DNA of 28,414 nucleotides from Bacteroidales bacterium UBA4284. GTDB lineage: Bacteria > Bacteroidota > Bacteroidia > Bacteroidales > UBA932. The number at the start of each line of letters is the position of its first letter. Within the stretch, counting starts at the first letter, position 1. The position numbers and the translations under genes were made by a program. Positions 9,501 through 15,514 of the stretch are shown in pieces. The notes under the pieces are model-generated. The model was not told the origin of the DNA and searched no databases. It saw only the letters and a program-made list of their open reading frames with translations. The stretch spans positions 1 to 28,414 of the forward strand of contig DGVM01000225.1 in assembly GCA_002395925.1 (NCBI GenBank). The letters run 5' to 3'.

Positions 9501-9805
9501 CCTTCGAAGGTGGCCGTCCTGCCGTCGGGCAAAGTGTTGGAGAGGGTGCCGTGGGCGGCTGCGGTTCCGGCTGTCCAGGAATCGATGAAGACGCCTATCT
9601 TGTCTGATGCATGCCAGCGGGGGGCCCACTTGCCGCCGTCCTGCTCCATGTAGGTTTTCGACTGAATCTCTTCGGTATTTACGGTGAGCTGCACTGCAGG
9701 TGCCTCGGGCTGCCTGGGATGGTCCTGCTCCAGTTCACGGGCGCAGGAAAAGACGGTCATAGCCGCCAGTGCGGCAAGGGCAAAAGTAATGAATTGCTTT
9801 CTCAT
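6599..9805 (-). CDS. Lipoprotein metallophosphoesterase with fimbrillin-like N-terminus (1068 aa)
   Basis: The start at 9805 gives a lipoprotein signal peptide with lipobox cysteine at residue 21 (TVFSC). An in-frame extension to 9892 would bury it. Residues about 35-305 resemble fimbrillin-like domains: SKTY (49-52), a W..SDKIGVF segment (64-73) and IYLIVNPTTL. About 310-515 looks like a beta-jelly-roll module ending in RWFIDNIRV. About 520-605 is MetallophosN (GNPVAGVVVSDGYVVTTTGSDG). About 610-840 is the calcineurin-like domain with GDFH (619-622), GDMTWD (662-667), GNHD (706-709), LHES (790-793) and GHTH (827-830). The rest is MetallophosC, ending TDRFGN. It is predicted to be an anchored surface or periplasmic phosphoesterase. 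The catalytic metal ligands are all present. The paralogue at 25099 lacks the first two modules. A small ORF ends 4 bases before its start. Confidence 0.85.
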   Translation of the reverse strand: MRKQFITFALAALAAMTVFSCARELEQDHPRQPEAPAVQLTVNTEEIQSKTYMEQDGGKWAPRWHASDKIGVFIDSWTAGTAAAHGTLSNTLPDGRTATFEGTASVSEGVHTVYAFSPARAFYGTEAGSVLDLEIPYIQFPTAASFDPKADLLVCVPQEVSVSGSSATVDKMHFRRIGAILEVVLADATAGGVLSADNIKSVKLTSGMGGAALTGVFRYDFAGADAAAQQMATSNPSVTADLSASPMPFHGNKIYLIVNPTTLRGGTTLTVTVLTDAHEVTRVISLPSDLELPSSKVTTLTINLSDAASVYFADNFDWLYQYWDGMADGAADTFLYTTAHDHAKYNLDPVGNKSTSTSADPVYKQPNIWSWNASTLGAAFTARGYADRQSYEAANVLYPQENYLKFGKTNYHNCLTLPALPVGSAPVNVDLSFDWSVQDAGKEFVVEVTGGGTCAGSGLAVSESFTQSETLTWERRTLVLRDITSSSRICIRPNVSNYGASGKYRWFIDNIRVTPHDGAVVSGNVIGQVLDAKGNPVAGVVVSDGYVVTTTGSDGWYGFHSDKKNGYVFISQPQGYEVQLSGVFPQFWQALSSDKSKEEQHDFKLTAVDNSQCVLLALGDFHLCNRNSLYDLRQFRLQTDELKKRVLAFRSQGKKVYGLTLGDMTWDLYWDNSSGLAGCNFDLAAYKSEVNTDFAGLSFPIWHTIGNHDHDYRGTGDWDTVIPYKQIIGPTYYSFNVGGYHIISLDNVICNNDGTVAGRADTGGLTQDILDWITADLARVDESVPLIISLHESIHTPYNPTGGYIYNTYVNKLYPILGDHNVHIVSGHTHCVANVKVSDKVFEHNTGALCSTWWWTGRFSISKEASWGDGSSLATIYNVGRDGSPAGYTVYDLASGSMKWRYKGFGLDDDCQFKTYDRNEFTLTAANWCPAASATNKTEFENIAANGDGQYSYAVPAGTSGVPENLVYINVWNYDTSTKIKVTENGKSLTVTKLVDAYDPMHMVAYQAVRYQNGSGATSAFVTGTNQHMFRVQASSPTSTLEITVTDRFGNVSTQTMTRPKAFNVDWK

Positions 9806-9809
9806 CTTT

Positions 9810-9950
9810 TCAATAGACAAAATCTTCTCCCTCTCCGATGACTCCGGCCTCGCCGGAAGGTCCGGCTCCACCAATGATATCGGCAAAGTCAAACTCTGCT
9901 CCCAGCCCGGAAATATATTGTTCCGGAGCTTTATATTTTTGTTTATCCAT
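9810..9950 (-). CDS. Small ORF A (46 aa), Y-x-x-P peptide upstream of the chimeric phosphoesterase
   Basis: I found this by translating the gap upstream of the phosphoesterase. ATG at 9950, 46 codons, TGA at 9812-9810, only 4 bases before the next ATG, so translation is probably coupled. The peptide begins MDKQKYKAPEQY and has Tyr6 and Pro9 (Y-x-x-P). A Gly-rich middle follows, then an acidic end GEGEDFVY with a C-terminal Tyr. It has no cysteine and no signal peptide. It shares this pattern with three other small ORFs in the window, which argues that it is a real gene rather than a chance frame. The function is unknown. Confidence 0.65.
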   Translation of the reverse strand: MDKQKYKAPEQYISGLGAEFDFADIIGGAGPSGEAGVIGEGEDFVY

Positions 9951-9973
9951 ATACGTCCATTCAGGCTTGTACG

Positions 9974-9981
9974 CGAATTTA
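9974..9981 (-). promoter_or_regulatory. Weak -7-like element upstream of small ORF A
   Basis: On the minus strand this reads TAAATTCG, one mismatch from TAnnTTTG, ending 23 bases before the ATG of small ORF A. I see no convincing -33 element. Some promoter must lie in this gap, because the next minus-strand transcription unit upstream ends in a terminator near 10746. Confidence 0.3.
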
Positions 9982-10065
9982 CGTTTTTTCGCTAATTATT
10001 CCAGCGCTCGGGGCGTTTTTTTGATGTCATGGCCCAAATTATTCTTAATATTGGCACATCAATAA

Positions 10066-10329
10066 ACCTTGTTTGAATCTGTGAAATTGTCTAAATTTAC
10101 GCCGACGGAGAAAAATTCGTACCTTGAAGACATGAGAACGAAACAAGACATCGAGAACCAGATAGCATACGCCGCTGAACAGGGGCTGAGGATTGGCATG
10201 GAAAGAGGCATGGAGAAGGGCATGGAGAAGGGACTTGCCGAAGGCTCCGCCAGGGAAAGAGCCCGCATTGCAGATGTCCTCAAAGGTCTTAATGTCCCTG
10301 ATGATGTCATAGCGAAGGCTATTGAATAA
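10066..10329 (+). pseudogene. C-terminal remnant of an Rpn-family (PD-(D/E)XK) transposase-like nuclease
   Basis: The frame opens after a stop at 10063-10065 and encodes the typical tail of Bacteroidota Rpn-family proteins. It has a VKLSKFTPTEKNSYLED segment, a helix ending in QIAYAAEQGLRIGMERG, then the charged G-M-E-K-G repeat tail, and ends DVLKGLNVPDDVIAKAIE. The nuclease core with its PD-(D/E)XK residues is absent from this window. Only TTG or GTG-type starts are available before the ATG at 10132. I therefore read it as a fragment left by deletion or rearrangement, not a working enzyme. A separately expressed coiled-coil peptide cannot be excluded. It marks a boundary between two minus-strand surface gene clusters. 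Confidence 0.7.
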
Positions 10330-10745
10330 GCGGGCTCACTTCTGAGCCAGATAACGTAAAACTATTTTCCTGCCAGAATCATTTTTAGGCGAGCTTATTG
10401 TCTCGTTGGCTCCGTACTTTCCTGTCCGGCCATTCCGGAAACGGGAGTGCTTCCGAGGGCTGCTCCGACCAGACCCGCTCCCGCCTCCCGTTCGTAAGGG
10501 TGGGCGTCGGCCGGAGCGAGTCCGCTCTGCACTGCCCACGGAAGCCTCTCAGGTTTACCGGCGCAGAAGACGAATTTCAGGCGCGGACACGTGGCGTGAT
10601 AATAAGCGACTTATATTTCACGGCTTATGCCAAAACCGTTATTGTTTTTAAGATTATGCTGCAGCTGTGAGATTTAAAAGCCTTGGCCTGGAACCTTCAA
10701 ACAGCGAGTGCGGTTGAGGATATTTTAGAATCTGACTAAATACAA
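10330..10745. other. 416-bp gene-free stretch beside the Rpn remnant
   Basis: I see no credible gene here. A 6-bp-stem hairpin (10333-10338 with 10343-10348) directly follows the remnant's stop, and an imperfect AT-rich hairpin lies at about 10596-10621. Open frames at 10398-10670 and 10406-10651 have a low-complexity Arg/Pro composition typical of non-coding GC-rich DNA. The stretch could hold debris of the same element or a small RNA; nothing decides this. Confidence 0.4.
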
Positions 10746-10774
10746 AACTTCCCGGAGGGGTGCTCCGGGAAGTT
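10746..10774 (-). terminator. Intrinsic terminator of the long SusC/D operon
   Basis: A perfect 12-bp GC-rich stem (10746-10757 with 10763-10774) with a 5-base loop lies 16 bases beyond the stop of the last lipoprotein gene. On the minus strand it is followed by TTTTGT. This is a strong intrinsic terminator for the minus-strand operon. Confidence 0.88.
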
Positions 10775-10789
10775 CATTCTAAATAAGGA

Positions 10790-12967
10790 TTATTCTGTGG
10801 GATATCCCCAGATATTAAGGCTCTTCATTTGAACGTACTTGTTAGATCCTGATGTCTCAGTAACGTTGTAAACAAGTCTGTAGAAGCAACCTTTCCATTC
10901 GGTATTGTCCTGTTTGACAAATTCTGTTGCTGCTGTAGTCGAAACACTTCCGGTAAGAGTAGCAATGGCATTGTCTCCTGATGCAGCATCGCTTGCAGAA
11001 GTATGCACGGTAAGAGTAAATGAATTGACAGTGATATTCTTCCCAGTATGCTCGACCACGATCTTAGTCACATTGTTAGGGATTGCAGTCTTCGAATAGA
11101 TCGCGCGGTCCACTCCCGTCAAACTCTTGCCACCAAGACGCCATCCATCATAAGCATCAGAATCAGTCACACCTGTTACATTCCACATAATGCCATCGAT
11201 AGTCATATCACAATTGCCGTTGTAGGATCCATTTGAGCCATAATTATTATTGGCTGTACGATTGGGGATAATTGAATACACAACCTCCGGCTCAACAGTA
11301 CCGCTAGCTGCCTGATTAATCTTCAGGCTATAGGATTGCGTCGCCACTGATGCAGTTGTGCTGACCGTAACAGTATAAGTCTTTACATCTGAATCATTTG
11401 CAGGAATAGTGACCTCAAGGATGGCGCTACCTGTGCCAGAATTCTGATTCAGAGTGGCGCCAGTGGTAACAGATGCAGTCCAGGCAACGTTTCCGAACAC
11501 ATATACCTTTACGGTCTGCCCGGTGGCAGGCACACTTACATCACTCAAGTCAAGAGACGTATTGGTCACATTGAAACTCGGGGTAACATCATCCTTAACC
11601 TTTCGGTATATGCTCACGAATTTAGTCCCAGATGATTCAGCATATGTTGAGAACAAATTGTTATCGTCGGAATAATTGTAACGTATGAACCTGGCATGCG
11701 TCTTTTCTTGTATATATGCCACATTTGCAGTATTCAACTCAGAGTGGGTTGAAGGAGTGTCTGCTGTGCGAATATTGATATCCCAACTGGACGTGGCGTC
11801 TATTGAGCCCTTTGTCCTGAGGTAATTGCCTCCGGATGCATAGTAAAGATACTTATTATCACTCACCTTAAGCGCATATTCTCCAGGTACGATACCATCG
11901 ACGAGAGTAATTCTCTGAACAGCATTGGAGGGGCTTAAAATTTTGTTACCGTCTTTGGTTACCGCCGCAGGTGCGCGGTTATTGGCATTCTGGGTCGTTG
12001 ACAGGGCCGACTCGTAATTAGCTCCAACTATAATTATTTCATCGTTGACGCTCAGCTGATTCTCGTCCGTTACAAGGACGAATTCCTCGGGTTCTTGTCC
12101 AGCGATTCCGTTCATATCAACGGTAAACTTGGCAACCTTGCCAGAGGTAAGGGCGCGTCCTGTTCCGAAAGTGACTGCCTTGGTGAATGTGTGGCTGTTT
12201 GTCTTTACGATAAAAGTGACGGTCTGTCCGGAAAGGTCAACTGGAGCAATGCCAGCCCACACGCTGCTGGGATCATCAGTATTGACGGTGATTGTACTCG
12301 TCATTGCATTATTTTCGATGTGACCGTCCTCAGGGAAGAAGAAAGTACGACCGGCGATCTTGAGGTCGGAGTTGATATCCACCGACTGAACAGTCTCTCC
12401 GCTTCCGAGATTCAGATTTGTAAATGCAATATTCAAGTAAGCAGTAACGTGATCGAAAGACAAATCAACACTGTACGGAACCGAATTGTAAGGGCCCGTT
12501 TTTGCGTAGAGCACTATTGCCTTCTCATCAGGAGTGCCCGATCCTGAAGTCTGACCTGAAGGAATCTCGACGTTGACTTTTTGATCGTTACCATTTACCG
12601 ACCTTAGCGCGGAATAAGGTGACACGCTAATGAAGGTATAACTGCTCTGAGCGTCGGGGACCGCAGCCTTGAAATTGGCCGTAGTTCCATCAGCAGAAAC
12701 AACAAAGTCAGTTGCCTGGTCAAAATCAGTAACGCCGCTCTGAAACAGGGCAACTGCTGGAGCAACATCGTTGCTGCTCCACTTTACAGGATAAGAGGAA
12801 CCATCTTTTACACCAAAGACTGCCTTGGTTGCGGGAGCGGAAGCAAAGAAATCTACTTGAACCTTATTGGCTTCAGTATTATCAGAAGGATTGTTCTCGG
12901 GAACGTTCTTGTCGCAAGACCAAAGAGCAAGTGATCCAGCGAGAGTGAGGATTATAAACTTTTTCAT
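10790..12967 (-). CDS. Fimbrillin-like / BACON lipoprotein, third tandem paralogue (725 aa)
   Basis: The start at 12967 gives a clean lipoprotein signal peptide (MKKFIILTLAGSLALWSC, Cys18); the frame extends upstream only through the small ORF region. The fimbrillin-like domain (about 35-300) has TKAVFG (47-52) and YPVKW (59-63). Next is the shared middle domain with ENQLSVNDEIIIVG and STTQNANNRAPAAVTKDG, then a BACON domain with VYVFGNVAWTASVTTGATLN and repeated VSTTAS. The C-terminal domain (YSIIPNRTANNNYGSNG to NIWGYPTE) differs from that of the two other paralogues. By eye the gene is AT-richer than its neighbours. It is predicted to be a surface lipoprotein, perhaps an adhesin or binding protein; BACON is associated with carbohydrate binding or spacing. 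It is the last gene of the operon. Confidence 0.8.
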   Translation of the reverse strand: MKKFIILTLAGSLALWSCDKNVPENNPSDNTEANKVQVDFFASAPATKAVFGVKDGSSYPVKWSSNDVAPAVALFQSGVTDFDQATDFVVSADGTTANFKAAVPDAQSSYTFISVSPYSALRSVNGNDQKVNVEIPSGQTSGSGTPDEKAIVLYAKTGPYNSVPYSVDLSFDHVTAYLNIAFTNLNLGSGETVQSVDINSDLKIAGRTFFFPEDGHIENNAMTSTITVNTDDPSSVWAGIAPVDLSGQTVTFIVKTNSHTFTKAVTFGTGRALTSGKVAKFTVDMNGIAGQEPEEFVLVTDENQLSVNDEIIIVGANYESALSTTQNANNRAPAAVTKDGNKILSPSNAVQRITLVDGIVPGEYALKVSDNKYLYYASGGNYLRTKGSIDATSSWDINIRTADTPSTHSELNTANVAYIQEKTHARFIRYNYSDDNNLFSTYAESSGTKFVSIYRKVKDDVTPSFNVTNTSLDLSDVSVPATGQTVKVYVFGNVAWTASVTTGATLNQNSGTGSAILEVTIPANDSDVKTYTVTVSTTASVATQSYSLKINQAASGTVEPEVVYSIIPNRTANNNYGSNGSYNGNCDMTIDGIMWNVTGVTDSDAYDGWRLGGKSLTGVDRAIYSKTAIPNNVTKIVVEHTGKNITVNSFTLTVHTSASDAASGDNAIATLTGSVSTTAATEFVKQDNTEWKGCFYRLVYNVTETSGSNKYVQMKSLNIWGYPTE

Positions 12968-12980
12968 ACGCGCCATAATT

Positions 12981-13115
12981 CTAATAGGTTCCCCACTCTT
13001 CTTCATCAACGGATGTAATCTTCGCCCCCGGGGCGGAGACGTTATTGAGATACCCTCCTCCAGCAGCGACAGTAATGCACTGGAGGACAGGAGCTTCGTA
13101 ATCCAATTTCTTCAT
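12981..13115 (-). CDS. Small ORF B (44 aa), Y-x-x-P peptide upstream of the third lipoprotein
   Basis: ATG at 13115, 44 codons, TAG at 12983-12981. It starts 6 bases after the stop of the preceding lipoprotein gene and ends 13 bases before the next start, so it sits neatly in the operon. It begins MKKLDYEAPVLQ with Tyr6 and Pro9, has a Gly run GGG at 19-21, and ends DEEEWGTY with a C-terminal Tyr. One Cys is present (Cys13). There is no signal peptide. The pattern matches small ORFs A, C and D. Function unknown. Confidence 0.7.
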   Translation of the reverse strand: MKKLDYEAPVLQCITVAAGGGYLNNVSAPGAKITSVDEEEWGTY

Positions 13116-13121
13116 ATCTTT

Positions 13122-15353
13122 TTATTCTTTTACCGCAGTTACAACAACCGAAGCGTCGGTGACGCGGATGTTGCCGGTGTCTGTATTGTTAAATGACAAA
13201 TTGAACGTATCGCCTGTAAAGCTGTCGGCGAAAGTGATGACGTAACTTATGACATTGACGGTTTTATTCCATTCAGAAGTGTAGGGTTCATTGGTGTATG
13301 AGCTGAGCGTTACGCCTTCTGTGTCTGAAGTTACCGTGCGCTTGGCACTGGGAACGGAATTGCTGTAATAAGTGAGCTTGACCGTCTTGGCTCCGCTGCA
13401 GGGGATTCCGGCAATCTTCCACCAGCCGCCGCTCTTTGCTACAAGCAAGTTCAAAGGATTGGCTCCGTCTGGAACAGGAGATGTTCCATTAGGTATATAC
13501 ACAAGGCCGTCAGCATAGAGCTTGGTGGAATTGCTGTTCTGCGAATAAGTTACGGTAGCTCCATCATAAACGACAGTCGAAGCTTTGCCGCTTGCCATAT
13601 ATTTGGCAGGAGTTTGATCTTTTGCTCCGCCCGCCCAACTCTCCGACCAAAGCACATCGCCGACCTTGAGAGATGTGGTGACGGGGGCTTTCTGGTTGAT
13701 GTTGAGTGTATAGGAGGCGGGGGTCACAGATGCCGTGGTGGACACCGTCACGACGTAGCTCTTGTCAGCGGAGCCTGCATTGGCGGGAACGCTGACAGTC
13801 AGAACCGCTGCGCCTGTGCCGGAGGTCTTGTCGAGGCTTGCACCTCCGCTTACGGACGCGGTCCATGCGACGTTACCGAACACATAGACAGGCACCGTTG
13901 ACTCAGCTGCGGAAACGACGACGTCATCGGTGTTCCCGTCGGCGTTCGTCACTTTGAGTCTCGCAGTAGCATCTGCCTCAACATCCTTGCGGTAAATCTT
14001 GACGGGCAGCATGGTTGACGTCTCTTTATAGGAAGAGAAAAGATTGTCGCCCGAGTTGTACCTGATGAGATTGCGCTTGAGACCGTCAACCTTGATGATG
14101 GCGCGCTCGGAATCGGGATTCTCCTTGTCGGCATCGGTGATGTCGCCGAAGCCGATGCTCCAGCTTGCAAGCTGGTCAACGAAATCCTGTGTCCTGAGGT
14201 AATTGCCCTTGTCGTCCAGACCGGCGGCCGCATAAAGATAACCGGGATTGGACTCGCCGGTTGCGCGCAGGGCCCACTGTCCGGGGACCAGTCCGTCTTC
14301 GAGCTTGATAATCTCCACGTTACTGGCAGGGTCGATAATGTACTCGCCGCTCTTGGTTATACCAGCCGAAGAGCGGTTATTGGTGTTCTGGCCGGTGCTC
14401 ATGGCGAGGTCGGAATCAGCTGCGGCGATGATGATTTCATCCCCCCAGTGCAGGTCGGATTCGGAAGAGACCAGCTTGAACTTGACGGCGTCCTGAGCGG
14501 AAATGCCGGCCATGCTCACGCTGAAGCGGACCACATCGCCGGGGGCAAGGGCAGCGCTCGCAGGCAGGGTAATGGTCTTGCTGAGCGAACCCTGGTCGGT
14601 ACCTACCGTAAGCTTGAGGGACTTGCCAGACAGGTTTGCGGGAACGATGCCGCACCAGACCTCGTCGGTGGTGTCAGTGCTTACGGATATCATGTTGAAC
14701 TGGGACGTGCCTTCTCCGTTAAACTTGCCTTCCTCGGGCAGGAAATGGTTGCGGCCGGCTATGTAGCATCCCTCCGGAGCTTCAATGGTAACGCTCTGCA
14801 CGCTTGCACCGGCAGGCAGCGAGAGGTCCTTAAAGAAAATATGGAGGTATGCAGTCGCATGAGCGAACGAGACGGGCAGCACCGACGGAAGGGTGGTAAG
14901 TTCTTCTGTGATGCTATAAAGAATCTGGGCCGAAGGGTCGGGACCGGCGGGCGTTGACGTTTGCGCCGCAGGAATCTCTACCATGACGGTCTTGTTTGTC
15001 TTGTTGACGCTCTTGTAAGCTGCAAACGGATTGACCAGTATGAAACGATAAGAATCGGCCGCGTCAAATGTAGCGGTAAAGCTGGCGGACAAGCCGTCTG
15101 CTGCAGGGATTACGTCGAGTGGCTTTGCAGTGGCATAGCCGATGGAGGCAGCGACCTGCTTGTCATCCGCATTCCAAAGGACGGGATAGCTCTTGTCGGC
15201 ATTCTGCTCACCGAAAACGGTACGGGTCTGAGGAGCCTCGGCGGTAAAAGTGACGCTGACCTGTGCAGGAGCGGCAGGCTCAAGCTCTTTGGGTGTGCAA
15301 GAGGAAAGCACGGCGGCTGCGACTGTGGCAGCGAAAACAATATACTTTTTCAT
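13122..15353 (-). CDS. Fimbrillin-like / BACON lipoprotein, second tandem paralogue (743 aa)
   Basis: The start at 15353 gives the lipoprotein signal peptide MKKYIVFAATVAAAVLSSC (Cys19). Upstream in-frame sequence to 15422 overlaps small ORF C and is not credible. Domain order: fimbrillin-like (about 30-285; TRTVFG at 43-48, YPVLW at 56-60); middle domain with SSESDLHWGDEIIIA and STGQNTNNRSSAGITKSG; BACON domain with VPVYVFGNVAWTASVSGGASL; and a C-terminal beta-sandwich beginning near GDVLWSESWAGGAKDQTP. The C-terminal domain is clearly related to that of the paralogue at 15515 but not to that at 10790. It is probably on the cell surface. The TRTV stretch resembles the basic-residue site near the N-terminus of fimbrillins, but processing is not shown. 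Confidence 0.82.
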   Translation of the reverse strand: MKKYIVFAATVAAAVLSSCTPKELEPAAPAQVSVTFTAEAPQTRTVFGEQNADKSYPVLWNADDKQVAASIGYATAKPLDVIPAADGLSASFTATFDAADSYRFILVNPFAAYKSVNKTNKTVMVEIPAAQTSTPAGPDPSAQILYSITEELTTLPSVLPVSFAHATAYLHIFFKDLSLPAGASVQSVTIEAPEGCYIAGRNHFLPEEGKFNGEGTSQFNMISVSTDTTDEVWCGIVPANLSGKSLKLTVGTDQGSLSKTITLPASAALAPGDVVRFSVSMAGISAQDAVKFKLVSSESDLHWGDEIIIAAADSDLAMSTGQNTNNRSSAGITKSGEYIIDPASNVEIIKLEDGLVPGQWALRATGESNPGYLYAAAGLDDKGNYLRTQDFVDQLASWSIGFGDITDADKENPDSERAIIKVDGLKRNLIRYNSGDNLFSSYKETSTMLPVKIYRKDVEADATARLKVTNADGNTDDVVVSAAESTVPVYVFGNVAWTASVSGGASLDKTSGTGAAVLTVSVPANAGSADKSYVVTVSTTASVTPASYTLNINQKAPVTTSLKVGDVLWSESWAGGAKDQTPAKYMASGKASTVVYDGATVTYSQNSNSTKLYADGLVYIPNGTSPVPDGANPLNLLVAKSGGWWKIAGIPCSGAKTVKLTYYSNSVPSAKRTVTSDTEGVTLSSYTNEPYTSEWNKTVNVISYVITFADSFTGDTFNLSFNNTDTGNIRVTDASVVVTAVKE

Positions 15354-15366
15354 ATGCTTTCCTGGT

Positions 15367-15504
15367 TTAAAAGTCACCCCAATCCATTTCGGGATTGGTA
15401 TCATTGATGTCACCGTTACCACGAAGAGACTCGCTCAGCAGGGCATTCCCAAGAGTGAGAATGCCCTCTGCTGCGCAGTCGGGGGTAATATATGTTTTCT
15501 TCAT
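15367..15504 (-). CDS. Small ORF C (45 aa), Y-x-x-P peptide upstream of the second lipoprotein
   Basis: ATG at 15504, 45 codons, TAA at 15369-15367. It begins 10 bases after the stop of the first paralogue, and 13 bases separate its stop from the next ATG, with AGGAAAG in that gap. It begins MKKTYITPDCAAEG with Tyr5 and Pro8, and ends in the acidic, aromatic segment NPEMDWGDF with a C-terminal Phe. One Cys (Cys10), no signal peptide. The start MKKTYITP is the clearest form of the shared N-terminal pattern. From memory, short Bacteroidales hypothetical proteins with MKKxYxxP starts exist; I know no characterised function. Confidence 0.72.
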   Translation of the reverse strand: MKKTYITPDCAAEGILTLGNALLSESLRGNGDINDTNPEMDWGDF

Positions 15505-15514
15505 CTCAAATAAA

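Noticed and set aside
9985..10027. GC-rich stretch followed by a run of seven Ts, terminator-like on the plus strand
   Set aside because: The best stem is only about 3-4 bp and no plus-strand gene ends there.
10195..10240. Short tandem repeat resembling a small array
   Set aside because: It is the Met-Glu-Lys-Gly coding repeat of the Rpn tail; unit size and lack of spacers exclude a CRISPR array. No CRISPR array is seen in the window.
10398..10670. Overlapping open frames in the gap after the Rpn remnant
   Set aside because: Arg/Pro/Gly-rich compositions in two or three frames at once, no good start context, no known motif.
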